Shown: positions 22,926 to 36,573, counted from the first letter of the stretch. The stretch: DNA of 64,000 nucleotides from Parietaria judaica (GCA_954871525.1 OX940865.1:2542001-2606000); one strand, 5' to 3'. The notes: generated by a model not told the origin, from the sequence alone. Program-made: numbers and translations.

Positions 22926-24112
22926 CTATATATACTAATAAGTTAATGGAGAATAATTAGGAGATCTTATTGTAAAATTTTAGTTTTCGAAGAATATCTA
23001 GGATGGAAGTCATAGTTTTAATGTTGATAATGTGCTAGAGATGCTGCATTTTGAAATAGTAAGTTAGCTTTTAAAGTTATCTTTAGTTTAACTTCTTAAA
23101 AAGTTACAAAATAAGATATAATTTGTGGTTTAATTACGGGTGAACGCAATACTCGAAACCGATTTTTAAACCCTGAACTAAATCACATTCAGATTAAAAA
23201 AATAGCACCGTATCTATACTAAGAACCAGATCTCGAATAATCCGATGCGGATTCCGGTTTAAATTTTTGCATATCCGGGGTACCAAAAAATCGGTTTTAA
23301 ATTTGGATTTAAAGGGTAATATATTTTTAATTTTGATTAATTTTCTTAGTGTTTCCTTTATACATAAACTTGAAAAATATTCTTTCTTTTTTTCCTTCAC
23401 CGAGATGTTTATGTTCAAATAATTTTTAATTTTTTACTCTTTAAATTTAAATTTTCAAATTACCGAATCCGGGTAAATAACCTCGGTATAACTCGGATCT
23501 TGACTGAAATGCGGATCCGGGTAGTAAAATCGGGTTTTGAAAAGCAAAAACTTAATTTTAGGATACCCGGGTTTCATGGTAATCGAATTTCAAAATATAA
23601 ATTCGGGTTTTAATTTTGTAAAACTCTTATTTTGAATCCGACACAAAAGATCTGGCTATCCAAACTTGAACCCTAAGTTGAATATGATCTTAGAAAAACA
23701 AATAAAATAGTAATTAAATTGATAACTTTGATAATAAAATAATTTTGTGGAAGTTTATAATATTTATTAGAATAAATGAGGAAATGTCCATTTGTGGTAC
23801 TTCAAGGTTTAAAAAAAAATGTCAATTTCTAATTCTAGTAACTCTAACCACCAAAAAATTAAAATGTGGACTAATATGCCCTTTCAATTAACTCACATTA
23901 ATTTTAATTTCGTTTATTAAATTAAAATTAAAAAAATAAAACTTTTACTTAAATATAACAGACTAAATAAATTAAAATAAATTTAGTTGTATATATATTT
24001 ATACGTGTCACATACATGTATAAGTAAAGCTATCGATTTGTGAGCGTTAAGATTTCTGTTGCTGCTTTACTCTTTTCTCTCATCAACCTCTCTCTCTCTC
24101 CGGCGAGTGGCA
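22926..24112. other. Intergenic region upstream of the PUX gene
   Basis: AT-rich DNA with short stretches rich in CCGGGT/ACCCGG between 23140 and 23680 that look like old repeat sequence. The last ~60 bases before the PUX ATG are a CT-rich leader (CATCAACCTCTCTCTCTC). No other gene was seen. Confidence 0.45.
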
Positions 24113-27100
24113 ATGGCGGCATCGAGCAGCGACGCCATCGAGACCTACATCAGCATCACCGGCGCGTCGGAGTCACTCGCCCTTCGGAAGCTCGAGGTCT
24201 CCTCCACATTCTTGCTGTTATCGTTTTCCATTTTCTCAAGCACATTCTGATATGACTCTGTTCGACTTCGTCTTTCTCGAGTTAATAATCGCGTTCAGTT
24301 TAGGTCTTAAAATGGCGATCATCTGAAATCTCCTTTGTTTCTTTCTACGAGCTTTCTTGTTCTTGCTTTTTCTACGACTAATCTAGTAGTCTTTCAAACG
24401 ATTCAGAGAGAACTTTATATTGATAAGCAGGAATATGGAGGCAATCTGAATGATGCTTTGAATGCTCACTTTAACGAAGGAGGCGGACCCATGTACTGTT
24501 CGTGCTCTTTATCTTCGTATCTTCAATTGTCTCTCTGTAGAACTTAACTTCATTTCCGGGTTTGGCTCAGTACGAATCTCCCGACCGCCACGGTCCCGCA
24601 TCATAACGGTGATCAATTTGACAATGGAAGTCAGCTTCGCGGCGGGATCGGCCCGATGCTCTCTGCTGCGAGAAGCTTCAAGCCTTCCTTACTACTTGAT
24701 CCCAATTACAGGAGAGGGATTTATAACCGTCTCACTGCGGCCACTTCGTCCTTACTCCACCCATCTTCAGCAAACACGAGTGTGTCGCCGGAGCCTAACC
24801 CTAGGACCGACCAGCCTCATCCTATGAGCACCTCACATCTGTACAGTCACGAAGAGGATGAAATGGTTCAAGCTGCCATTAGAGCTTCAATCCGAGAATT
24901 TGGAGTGAGTCTTTGCATGCTTCAAGAAAGCTATTAAATCTTTATGCGGTTTTCTTTATGCGCTTAACCAAAAAAAAAAAAGACTGGGGACTTGAATTAA
25001 ATCTTCGGTATGGCATATACGGTCTTATAAAGTTTTATTTTCAACTTCTTTCCTTGTGAAATGCAGGGCTCTGCTGTTGATGAACATCCAGAAAGCCGGT
25101 TTGACCAAGAAGATGTTGATCTGGCTCATGCAGTCTCATTGTCTTTGCAGGTTCATAATATTTTTGTTTTGCATTTTATTTTTAAGCTTTCCTACTTTTT
25201 ATGGTCCTTGATTTCATTGTCAATGAGGAATTATAGATGCAAGAGGAAAAACTTCGGGAGCAGCAAATGAAGGATAATTACCGTGAGACGTCGGAACTAG
25301 AAAGAAGATCAAAGGTTTGAAACCCTTAACATCATGGTGTGTTAGACCCACATATATATGTTATTAATAAAGAGTGTCTAAGCCTATTTAAGGAGGCCAC
25401 TGTAAGGGTTTTTGATTAGTTGAAAATTCTTATTCTGAACATTGCTAGGGAGAATTTTGTGGTCTAACTATCGAATTATAGGTTGGTGATCGTATATTAG
25501 AATTGTTCTTGTTTTGATTTGTTTATGAAGCATGCTATCAATATATGTTGTTGAGTAAAATCTCTTTTATTTTCACTAGCCACAGAGATTCTCACGTTTT
25601 AGGAATGTAGATGCACATTTGCTGCCTTAAGATAGGAATATAAACACTGAACTCATGCTCATAAACAATATAAGAACTGATCCATTCAAACAACACCATG
25701 CTGTAAGATTTGTGTGCATAGTAAATGGTTACTTTTACAAAAAAAAAAAAACTAAACCAGTTTTTAGGTCATGCTAAACCGATTTCAAAAGTTATATTCC
25801 GTTTGATCCCGTTTCTAAATTGCCTAGTTTTTCAATAAGGTAAGAATATGTTTGTTTCTTACAACAAAAATATATCTATAATTATAGCCAGAAAGCTCAT
25901 CAAATCAAAACGGAGCTCTGGATTTGGAAGAAGCGCAAGAATTGAGGCAAAATTCTAACCACAGTGCCAGTAATCATCATCAACACCATGACAAGGTATT
26001 ATTGATTGTTGATAGTATTCTGAAATGGCTGATATAGGGGTTTAGGGGTTAGAAAAGTATGAGTGGACCGGTAACGGAAACAAACCAAAACTGAACACTT
26101 AAGAAAACGTTATTCACCAAGGTGGTGATTCTCGCAAATAATATTCAAAAGGTCGTTCCTAATTTCTCAGTTATTGCAAATTACCTAAATAAGCGCACAT
26201 AAGCATAAAGACTCCACGGACATAAGCAATAAACTAAGTGACCACTTTGCCTTACTCTGTTGGTACGGAAATGCGCTTATCATATTATTCTCTATGCCAA
26301 TAAAAAGAGAAAATTGACCCTTTTTTTTATTTTGCAATGAAGTGGGGTGGCTTAACTTCTGAAGAGCTTGATGAAGCAATTATGATCGAAAAGACAATTC
26401 TCGATGGGATTTCTGAAGGGACTTCAGCTAGTTCATTGATCGCTCATCAACAGGAAAAAAAACTGGGAAAATCATCAACTCTCGATACAGAAAGCCGCTT
26501 GCTGAAAGAGCAACAGGTTCTCTCTCTGTATAATCTGTTGCTAGTTCGATTAAATTGTGTATATTTATTTCTAAATTATATTTGACAGGATAAAGAGTAC
26601 GAGGCTGCCTTGTCAATGGACAAACAGAAGGAAGAGGAATCTCACAGAACAATGCCTACTGAAATGGTACTAAGTTCTTTGAGTTTGTCTTACGTTTTTG
26701 ACCCAAACCCATGTTAGTACATGGTTTGAGACATCCAATGTGATAGGATCCAAACACGTTTTCTAACACGAAATTCAGCCAATGGGAATCTACCAATGTA
26801 GTTTACGAAACTATAATACAATAAACAGTCCCTGACCTTTCCTTCGAGAGCAAGGTTGAGCTTTCTCCAAATTGATGCTAAGCGGGACAAGACAAGACTA
26901 GACAAAACAAAGTTCAAACTCCCCAACGGCCACGTGATTGGCGCATGTAGGAAGAGGCCAAACCCTAGTGACCCAAACAATTAAAGACCATAATAAACTT
27001 TATTACATAATTGCCAAAAGACTTTTAATAGCAGAAAATAACAAAAAGACAGAAAAGGACTAGGCGTGCAAGACTAATGACCATCTTGCTCTTCCTCAGC

Positions 27101-28026
27101 CGATAAGTGATCACAGGTCTATCAGTTGTGTAGATTATTACAGAGTGTAGAATAGTTTTATGATTCATTCAGTTCAGTTTCATTATTTTAAGTTACTTAC
27201 GCTAGTTTGTTTCTGTTATTTATTTTGTTAGTTAGATTGAACCTAAGCATTGTCAAGTGTTTATTCTAACTATAAAGATTAGCTCCGATTATTCTTATCA
27301 TTGTAGTTGTTGTTTACTTCTTAATCGATAAGCAGACTTCAATTGGCGGTTTTACCCTCATCGCTTTATGTCAACGAGGGCAAATAAATGTGTTAATTCA
27401 TGTCTTCTAAATACAGGAATCTGAGAGAATCTTAGCTCCCATGAAAGAATCTCTTCCAAGTGAACCGGCAGTAGATGATGCGAACGCTGTGAATCTCCTT
27501 ATACGGATGCCAGGTGGCATCCGTGCTTGTCGTCGCTTTCTCATCACTGACAAGCTTCAGGTAAATCAAGTTCAGAAGTTTGCTCGGTCTAGACTGAATA
27601 TAGTTTCCTTCTGATCACGCTTTTTCTTCTTTATAGCTTCTCTTTGACTTTATTGATTTCGGCGGAGAAGTGAAACCTGGCACTTACAGAGTGGTAAGCT
27701 ATCTTCACTGGTTCTATGCATTTCTGCTTTGTGAACAATTAATATATTATTGCTTCAAAATCATAAATTTGGTTTTAAAAAATCGTCGATTATTTAATGT
27801 TCATGAGGTAATTGCTACTTACAAGTTAAGTGCGAAACTAAATTTTAAAAGTAAACCGCGACCTGGCAAAAAGATATTATCATTTTTTTTCCTTCTCATT
27901 TGGGCATTCTACGAACAGATAAGGTCATACCCTCGGCGAGCATTCACGGTCGACGAGCGCTCTTCAACTTTGGCTGAACTAGGGTTGACTAACAAACAAG
28001 AAGCCTTATTTCTGGAGATGATCTAG
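24113..28026 (+). CDS. PUX: Plant UBX domain-containing protein (PUX7/8/9 type)
   Basis: Eleven exons: 24113-24196, 24431-24492, 24571-24904, 25067-25150, 25237-25314, 25888-25995, 26343-26516, 26589-26666, 27417-27560, 27637-27693 and 27919-28026. They join in frame to 436 residues. The N-terminus (DAIETYISITGASESLALRK, then NLNDALNAHF) is a UBA-like domain. Two ubiquitin-interacting motifs follow: EEDEMVQAAIRASIREFG (about 144-160) and EDVDLAHAVSLSLQ (about 174-188). WGGLTSEELDEA and DKEYEAALSMDKQKEEE are family hallmarks. The C-terminal ~85 residues are the UBX domain, with LLIRMPGGIRACRRF, LLFDFID and YPRRAF, ending EALFLEMI. Such proteins link ubiquitinated cargo to the AAA-ATPase CDC48/p97. 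The PUX7, 8 and 9 paralogues cannot be told apart from sequence alone. The longest intron (26667-27416) is 750 bp. Confidence 0.93.
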
Positions 28027-28436
28027 CCTGAATACTTCATCAGTACCAAAATGATTTTTTTTATTACGTAAACGGCATTTTGTTCTTTTCAAGTACGCTC
28101 GCAAACCCCGATAACGGTGCCTAAAGTTCTAGGAGATACTCTTCGCTATGGAAATATGAAACTAAGGAGTTACTAAAACTTATGTTTGGTTTGATGTAGA
28201 TGGTGATGTACATCTTGTATTACAATGTTCTTTACATTCGAGTTGTTACACTGGGAATGAGTTGCCCGTCCCCAAGATTAGGGCGGGTGGGGGGTTTGTC
28301 CGCCCGAATCGAATCGAATCAGACCACAACCCCAAAAAAACCACGGGTCGGTGGCCTGCTCGTCCGATGTCCTTTGCTAATCCTATCCAATTAATAGCCA
28401 ACTATTACTTTATTAGAACTTTATTAGAGTAGATAA
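28027..28436. other. 3' flank of the PUX gene
   Basis: Probable 3' untranslated region and terminator sequence of the PUX gene, then AT-rich DNA up to a Mutator-type element. A GAATCGAATCGAATC triplication lies near 28306. No gene was seen. Confidence 0.45.
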
Positions 28437-28445
28437 TTAATTTTA

Positions 28446-29241
28446 GGGTTAATTGCGGCAATAATGCACAACCTTTGGTCAAGAGGGGTTTTAGGTCCCC
28501 AACCTTTCAAAGTGTGGGTAAAAATACACAACGTTTGTTGAATGTAAAATCCGTTGGTCCTTCCGTTAGGGATGTTAACTTCTGCTGACGTGGCATCGTT
28601 AAACTGCCAAATGGATTGCCAATTTGTAATATTAATTACATAACCTAATTAATAAGAATAAAATTTAAATATTTTAATTATGATTCAAAAAATAAATTAA
28701 AACTTTAAATTAACGAGCAATATTTATTTAACGCGTAGTTCTTATTTTTGAACTCGTGCTTCAATATTATTCACATCTTTACTATGTCATTTTTTTAAAT
28801 TACAATTGTTTTCAATAATCGGTCGTTTTTTCAAAATTCTAGTCGTTTCTAATAAACCGTCATTATGTAATCTTTGCAATTTTGTCGTGTTTAATAATCC
28901 GTCGTTTTTCAAAAAAATTACTCATGTTCAAATTAAGAGTCTGTTAGATTTTTAGGGGGAGTAAAACTTATTTATTTAATTTAAAGTATTAATTTTTTTG
29001 AATCATAATTAAAATACGATTTAATTTGTTCTTATTAATTAAATTATACAATTAATATTACAAGTTGGCAGTCCATTTGGCAGTTTAACGATTCCACATC
29101 AGCAGAATTTAACATCCCTAACAGAAGGACCAACGGATTTTACATTTAACAAAGGTTGTGTATTTTTTCCCACACTTTGAAAGGTTAGGGACCTAAAACC
29201 CCTATTGACCAAAGGTTGTGCATTATTGCCGCTATTAATCC
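28446..29241. mobile_element. Mutator-type foldback MITE (796 bp)
   Basis: The left end GGGTTAATTGCGGC pairs with GCCGCTATTAATCC at the right. The inverted similarity runs for more than 150 bp through AATGCACAACCTTTGGTC, GGGGTTTTAGGTCCC and CCGTTGGTCCTTC. A perfect 9-bp duplication TTAATTTTA flanks the element (28437-28445 and 29242-29250). Nine-base duplications with long terminal inverted repeats are the signature of Mutator-like elements. There is no transposase inside. Confidence 0.9.
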
Positions 29242-29290
29242 TTAATTTTATCGTAAAACACAAAGTAGAGCAAGTATTTTATAATTTATA

Positions 29291-29789
29291 GGGATAGTAG
29301 CGGCATAAGTCCTTAACCTTTACTCAACTGGGGCGGCATAGCCCCAACCTCATTTAATAGCGGTATAAGTACCAAAAGATGATTTCCGTCCATATTTGAC
29401 TAACGGAAGTAGTCAACGTTTGCGTGGTCAGCTTCTCGTCAACGTGGACGCCACGTAATCCGACATGTCACCACACACGTCATCCTCGTGTCATCAAATT
29501 TAATGCAAAATTAATGGTGATGCAGGGATTCGAACCATTGCCCTCGCATGTGGTGATGGAGGGATTCAAATTTAATGCAAAATTAATGGTGCTGGAGGAT
29601 GACATGTATGGTGACATGTCGATTACGTGGCGTCCACGTTGACGAGAAGCTGACCACGCAAACGTTGACTACTTCCGTTAGTCAAATATGGACGGAAATC
29701 ATCTTTTGGTACTTATACCGCTATTAAATGAGGTTGGGGCTATGCCGCCCAGTTGAGTAAAGGTTGAGGACTTATGCCGCTATTATCCC
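29291..29789. mobile_element. Mutator-type foldback MITE (499 bp)
   Basis: GGGATAGTAGCGGCATAAG on the left is the inverse of CTTATGCCGCTATTATCCC on the right. The arms pair almost perfectly for about 200 bp, including GACTAACGGAAGTAGTCAACG and TGGTCAGCTTCTCGTCAACG. The 9-bp duplication TAATTTATA lies at 29282-29290 and 29790-29798. The loop (29490-29605) contains a doubled AATTTAATGCAAAATTAATGG and a GGGATTCGAACC that resembles a tRNA T-arm. No coding capacity. Confidence 0.92.
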
Positions 29790-29798
29790 TAATTTATA

Positions 29799-30290
29799 TT
29801 ATTGTAGAAGTTATATATATATATATATAAATTGGCGACCAAACTGCACCAAATGATACAACATATATATTTTTGCCGTTCATGATATTCAAGAGCTTTG
29901 AATCATGTTGTAACGATTGTCCAAAATGTGTTCCCCTAGGAAACTCTCAAGATATAATTCTAATTATCTTTTTGTTATGGCTTAATTAAACCTAATACGG
30001 TTATATGGTAAGTCGTCGATCGTTCGTAGCCGCTAGAATGGAACCGTTTTTCCCCGCTTAAAGTGGCCGTGTTAGCCAAGTCCACTACACTTGTCTCTCA
30101 ATTTAGGGCATAATCTTCTAAATTATATCTCAAACATTCTATGAAGAATGATAACTTCAACTATTGAGAAGAAATGGTATAAAGTTGCTCTCTCCATTGA
30201 ACATTCTAGCAACTAATTGGTTACTTATTCCAAAGACAAACAAACAAAAATCAAGGCATTGAAAAAAAAAGGGAAAAAGAAGGGTAAATT
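29799..30290. other. Intergenic and 3' flank of the PMT gene
   Basis: AT-rich DNA with a TA run at about 29814-29828. The part near 30240-30290 is the probable 3' untranslated region of the minus-strand methyltransferase gene. Nothing else is recognised. Confidence 0.45.
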
Positions 30291-33200
30291 CTATGAACTA
30301 GTGAAGGTGTGATTTGGAGCAGTCCAATACAGCTTTTTGGCCATCAAAATCTTCTCTCTGGCAAGGTCTCCATCTTCATGCTTCACTATTCTCGCACTGT
30401 ATTGCATCCTCTTCAAGATTTTCATCACCTTCACTATCATCTCCAGATCATCTCTCAATAGAATTCCTCCTTCTGGCCTCAAAACCCTGTCCATTTCCAG
30501 CAGAATCTCTTCCACTTTGCATCTGCAAAAACCGGAACTAGTTACGCAAATTCCTCGTTTGAAAGTTTTAGTATGATTAGTCTAATTTCAATTAGAGAAG
30601 CTCATGCGGGACAGGCAAGCCCATCCGATCATTCCTTAAACACGGGGAACCCGCACCCGTTCTTTTCTTATATTAAATCTTCCAAAAGTCTTAGTTCAAA
30701 ATAATAATAACTGGTGGGCGATACTCATTCAATTTCAGAAAATGTGGTCAGGCTACCTGTCCGTGCCGACCAAATGACAGGCACGGGGAGGCAGTGCCCA
30801 CCCTTTGGCGTGTGTTGATAACGAAAGAAATTGAGTTAAGGATCTCCATGTCATGATTATCACTTATGACAATTAAGCATGCTAATTAGGAGACTAACTT
30901 GTGTTTGTAGAGGCCAAGAACTGAATCGGCGTGGATGAAATCGTAAGACCTCGGATAAGTAGACATCGCCTCGCACCTGAAACGTCACTGATTAATGATT
31001 ACTATCACAAATGGACTACTAGCTCTGGGGACAAAATTTTAGTCCCCGTCCCGGTTTTCTAGTATATCCATACCGATACTTAAAGATAAAAAAATTCTTC
31101 GATAACCGATAAATCCCCATTAGTTTATAAAAATCATAGTTTAATAATTAAGTCGAAAAAAAATATATATTAAGAATTTTAACTATGGGACCAGAATGTA
31201 CGGGTTCTTCTATGCTGAAAGAAACCGGAGATGTTCTGAAAACCAGGAATGTTAAATATCGGTTCTCATTTCTTTTTATCTATTAGTTTTTAAACCGGTA
31301 CAGACAACCGGAAATTATTATTCAAATAATTTCATCTCTAATAGTTCACTGTACAATTTGAAATAAAATCGACAAATTACTAAAAAAAATATGCAATACA
31401 GACAAAGCTAAAAGTCATAGCTACTAACCAGTCTTGGTATGTTCCGATCAATCCACGCTCGTAAATGACGGCGAGAGTGTTGGGATCGGACTTCTCGGGG
31501 ACAACATTCATCACCCAAACGGGCCGGTCAACGAGTGCCGCCGCAAAGCCGCCAAAGCCGGCGTTCATGTCGAGTAAGTTGCGGTACCTTCCTCTCTCCG
31601 CAAACTCGGCGTGGAAGCTCTCGTAGTGCTCCACTCTCCTCTTCCACAGCTCCGTGTCTTCCCTGAATGCCTCGGCGGTGACTCCGTCCACGCTTCCGCT
31701 GCTGATCCGTGGAGGGACTGACGTCAGCCTCGCCGGCCACTTTGCCAGCTGTCCTCCGGCCACTTCTTTGATGTTTGTCACGTTTGGCAGTGGTGTCAAA
31801 CAGTCCTCCATTTTGGTGTACCTGAATGCGAGATAGAAAGATAAAAAACTACGGCTAAATATCTCTCATAGATTCACTAATTATGTAAAAAAAAACTAAT
31901 TTAAATACTTGATACTATTTATTTCTAGTTTCAAACTTCAAATATACTTCAAGTTACAATGTTGTGGAAGTACAAATCCCAAGTATTGAAAATGAGTCTA
32001 TTTACCGAAAATTATTCCTTAAGCTATAAGTTTTGTATTATAAGACTTGAGAAAAGTCAATGACAGACTTTAAAAAGTCGCATTAAGTCCACGGCTACTT
32101 TCTGTTAACACTAATACAGAACAAGGAATTCAAATTTTTTGGAGATGCCCTTCTGATTGGGACATAAAAAGGGTCTCAAACTGGGTTTTCAAGACCCTTT
32201 TGTCCGAGACCCGAAAACCCGACCCGGTTCCGAAAATAATAAGGAAAGAAAGCGCATCAAAGATAAGATTAAAGTGCAGAGAAGAAAACTTGCCAAAGAA
32301 GATTTGTTGGATAAGGTGGTTAACTAACAAAAAAATGTACCGAGTTTGAGTGAAGATTTACCATGCTGTATCTGGATCCTGGTTTTGACAGAAGAGTGGC
32401 CTCTTGAAGAATCTCCTGCTCATCTTGCAATGAACGTGGTTCGTCGGCTTCTGCCAAACGGCGATGTCGCCAACCTGCTTCACTTTCTTCCAGCAGAGAC
32501 GCGCCGCCATGGCCTCGATCTGGGTCTGCTCCTTCACAACGTCTTCTTGATTTCTGTTCCAGCTCTTCCAATACTTCTGCCAGTTTACTGGCGGCCCCGA
32601 CAGAACCCAGTACCCACCCGGACGCAGGATCCTATCGATCTCGATCATGAACAGCCCGTCTGCATGATTCAAAGTGATCAAACATCCAACTCATTGACAG
32701 TATGCTCAAACTCTACATTTTGAAGTTCGACGATACAAATTCAAATATTCAATCACTGAACCGACCCTTATTAAGTTGGTAACCTGTTTATCAATTTATG
32801 CTCATCTCTGTTGATGGGTAATTTTAGAGTTCAAAATGAGTTAGCTATAAATGTGTTAATCCTGATTACAGTACTAATATCAGACATGTTTATTTAATTC
32901 TAAATTTATTTTAGAAAGGTACCGTATTGGGCCCAGGGGATAAGGCAGCGTGAGCAGTGGGCCATGTCGAAGGCCCGAGCAGGGTAAGGCAGCCTCATCG
33001 ACGCCAGGATTCCGATCATAGCCGGAATTCCTCTCTCGAGAGCAAATTGAACTTGAGCTTCGTGAGAGTCCTTTGGTGCAAATGACATCGTCACAATCTC
33101 CCTTGACATTAGGTAAGCTCCCCAACTCGCCACCTGAATTAAAAAAAACCCAACTTACTCATTATTGAACTCGTCAAGTTTCTAATAGATAAGTCCCCGA

Positions 33201-35216
33201 GCTTAGTTTTAGTAGTTAAAGTCTTAAATGCCACGTATATTGGAGGCGCATCACTACCTCTGTCTTCATGTCATTTGCAGTTAAGCTTGTGAAAGTGCAA
33301 TTTTTATATATTTGGCAATGTTAAGTAGAGCCAGAGGCCAGAGCCGATCCAGACGGGTTCATCTTCTCATGTCCTCCCTAACGTACCCGAGAAACCTTTA
33401 GGGGCACATGGGTTCGAGGATGGACTCATTATATATATATATATATATTGTTGGAAAACTAAGACGAGAGGAATCCAATGATAACGAGAAAACAATTTTT
33501 TTTTTTTAATTAAATAAGATAACCAAATAAGTTTGTAAAATATTCTGATCAGTTAAAAAAAAACATAAAACAAAATTAAATAAGACAACCAAACTTAATG
33601 ACAGTGAAATAAATGACAGGATTTGCCATCATTAGTGAATATCATTAACACATTCGTTAGTAATTAATGTAATAAAAGAGTGAAAAACTAGCATAATTAA
33701 ATGCCTAGTTCACCTTAAAAAGAAGAAGAAGAAGCCTAGTTCTTACCCTTTTAACCTAAGGACTACAAGAAATCATGACATATAATAAGAGGGATTTGGT
33801 GTCCAAAAGCCTATCAAAATTAATATCACCAGAAAGAGACTCACCCAAAACTGACCTAAACATAGTGTACCTTCTTTTCACCATATTTGCCTATATTCTA
33901 TTCTAGGTTTAAAGTGGGCCCTGCTTCGTCATCATTTTTCATGCAATTATTATGGGGTTGTAACAAACAAACTATGGAAAATATGCAACTTTTTTTCTCT
34001 ATTTGGTTTTTCCAAATAAATTAGAAAAGAAAAGCCACAAATATGGTGAAAAAAACGACCATGTTCATGCCAACAATAAATACAGATTTTGTTTAGGCAG
34101 AAATACAAGTGTCTCATAACAAGTTAACAACTACATATGTATATGCAATTTATTAATTAAAAGTCTCAATAAATAGATATAGTAATAAATCAGTAAAATC
34201 CAATAATCAATTACAAAAAGACAGTCTTAATAATTGTGGTTTAAAAAGCCATATTCAAGTCAACTATCTCATTTTAATACAGGATTTTATTAAGACACAA
34301 AAGCAAGAGAAACTACAAACATTTAATTAATTATGTAATCTTACAGTTCTAATGTAAAATCACACTTAATACATACATACTAGAAATTATAATAATAAAT
34401 ACGTCAATAAAATTTACTTAATCCTTTTTCCAAAAAAATTAATCACAATCAACACACATTCGCTCGCATGCACAATAATCACACTAAATTGAAAATAAAT
34501 AGGAAATTGAAAAATCTTGCGAAAGGGGGAGAAAAGAATTAACGTACTCCGCAACCGGTATCAATGGCGGTTCTGATCGAGCCTCCCCAGAGATCGATCA
34601 GCTTCCCGATCTCGTCAATGTACGCGTCGGCGCCATCAGGGAACATCGTACCGCCCCCGGGGAACCGGAGCTTCCCGTCCTCGTAGTGCACCCAGTTCTG
34701 CACCTTCTTCTCCACCGTGAGATGCTTGTGAGGCACATTCGCGAACCACGCCAGCCCACGGCTCTCCGGCCACCGGAACGGGATCCGGTAACCGTACGGC
34801 GCAGGGATCCGGCACTTCAGCGCCTCCTGCGGCTCCGCCGGACAGTGCCGCTCCCGGTAAATCATCCTCTCCCGAGCGAACCTCAAGGATCGCTGAATGT
34901 CCTCGCACGGCGTGTACTCCGACAAGTTGGCCGCGCACGGCGGCACGTCGAAATCGCGCTCCTCAGGGACCAGCTCGTCGGCGAAGGCGTCATCCGCTCG
35001 CTGACGAGAGGCGAAATCTGGCGGAACGAAAGGTGGCGGTGGATGGAGAGAGACGGCGACGGAGAGGTGTTCCGGCACGGTGATGCGTGGTTGGCGCCAG
35101 AAGCCGAGGAAGTAGTAGAGAGTGCAGATGGCGAGGCCGAGAGCGACGAGGAAGAGGTTGGTCCTCTTCATGGTCATGGAGGCTCTGGACTTGAGTGACC
35201 TGTTGATATCCACCAT
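30291..35216 (-). CDS. PMT: Putative methyltransferase, DUF248/PMT family (PMT15/16 type)
   Basis: Six exons: 35216-34548, 33133-32923, 32659-32362, 31821-31429, 30976-30899 and 30522-30291, all GT-AG. They give 626 residues, against ~630 for Arabidopsis PMT15. A short basic cytosolic tail is followed by one membrane anchor (residues ~20-40, [20 protein letters not shown]) and a Pro-rich stem. Then comes the PF03141 domain with [59 protein letters not shown], the SAM-binding [62 protein letters not shown] and a second RVLRPEGG motif. These are type II Golgi membrane proteins thought to methylate wall polysaccharides such as homogalacturonan; QUA2 and QUA3 are relatives. The substrate of this protein is unknown. 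An in-frame ATG at codon 14 or 16 is a possible alternative start. Confidence 0.95.
33134..34547 (-). other. Large first intron of the PMT gene (1414 bp)
   Basis: This is the longest intron in the window, between the donor GTACGT after TGCGGA and the acceptor TTAATTCAG. It is AT-rich, with a TA run near 33432-33449 and no ORF or recognisable element. Confidence 0.7.
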
Positions 35217-35307
35217 TGTTGACTATCTTCGATTCTCTCTCTTTGCTTTCTTGGTTTTGACTGAAACGAAGCCAAGAAGGTGAAAACGTGATATGTGCGT
35301 GCGCGTG

Positions 35308-35333
35308 TGTATATATATATATATATATATATT
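35308..35333. repeat. TG/TA microsatellite in the PMT promoter
   Basis: A GTGCGCGTGTGT stretch runs into an uninterrupted TA run about 95-120 bp upstream of the PMT start codon. On the minus strand the run could serve as the TATA element. Short ORFs drawn across it are repeat-derived. Confidence 0.7.
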
Positions 35334-36452
35334 TATGAGGATATCGAGGTGGATACTGATGACGCAAGAGCTCAAAATGTGTGGAACAAGGGTGAAAATC
35401 ACGCGCATCTTATTTTTAAAGAATTGCCGGTATAAGTACGTACTTAATGTTTTCAATTTGTGGTTGCATAAACTTTTCTTTTTCTTTTTCAACTCTCTAA
35501 GTTTTCAATATTTTTTTTTTCGTCAAATTTTCTTGTTCACTTTTATTTTTATTGATTTGTTTTAAAATTAATTAAAAAAGTGGCCGAATTTTAATCAGAA
35601 GTAAAATAGTAACTACTGAGAATTTTAACCATGATAAAACAATAGATTCTAATGTAGTTATCATCCTTTTATATTTATATATATATGTGTGTGTGCTGAG
35701 AATTTTAACCATGAAAAAAATAAAACAATAGATCAATCCATGAAAAAATAGATTCTAACGTAGTTATCATCCTCTTATATTTATATACATATAATATATA
35801 TATACATATAATATAATATATATATAGGGGCGGAGCCAGAGAATCAAACAAGAGGGGGCGAAAAATCGACCGTAATTTTTAAAATAAGATGGTGAGACAT
35901 GAAATTTGCAAGATGTATTGTCTTATTATTGGGTCAATGGGCGTTTACTTATTCAACGGGCCTTGGGGTCAATGGGCGTTTACTTATTCAACGGGCCTTG
36001 ACTTTTTCTTTGAGAGCCCAATTATAGAAAAATCACGCATGGCAGATAATATATATTGATTAATGTGTACTCAGTTTTGTTCATATTCTTCGAAACGGTA
36101 ATTGCGGTTAAATATTAATATTATCGCAATTGTTATCATAAATATGATTTTTATTTTTTCAAATAAGATATTTGATTTTTTTTATAAAAAAATATTACGA
36201 AAAATCCAGTCTTCATTTTATTATATGTTAATAAAATACCACAGCGAAGATCCGGTTGTTCACCTCTATTATCTATTTATGCTCTTACTAAAAGATAAAA
36301 TAATTGAAATAGCAAAATCTCACAAATTATCAAATAATAACCGGGTTGGTTAAAAAAGATTGAGCGCAACGGTTAAACCGACCCGTTTGATTAAAAACCC
36401 GCATAATAATACTGTATTTACACACAACACCACCAGGCAGTATTGCGAGACA
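35334..36452. other. Intergenic region between the divergent PMT and FtsJ genes
   Basis: AT-rich DNA with TA/TG-rich tracts at 35675-35695 and 35780-35826. A possible transposon fragment begins with GGGGCGGAGCCAGAG at 35827. A direct repeat lies at 35931-36000. Short ORFs here look spurious. Confidence 0.45.
35931..36000. repeat. Perfect 35-bp direct tandem duplication
   Basis: Two identical copies (35931-35965 and 35966-36000) begin GGGTCAATGGGCG and end ACGGGCCTTG. They lie about 450 bp upstream of the FtsJ start codon. Identity of the copies indicates a recent event. Confidence 0.95.
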
Positions 36453-36522
36453 ATGAGTGGGGCTGGAACTCCGGATTTCTTCTACAGAGAAGCTCAACGT
36501 CTCGGCTATGTCGCTCGCTCTG

Positions 36523-36573
<51 letters not shown>

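Noticed and set aside
24462..24827. 121-codon ORF overlapping PUX exons 2 and 3
   Set aside because: It is out of frame with the well-supported PUX model and spans its second intron.
34686..35198. 170-codon plus-strand ORF opposite PMT exon 1
   Set aside because: It is a shadow of the GC-rich methyltransferase exon on the other strand.
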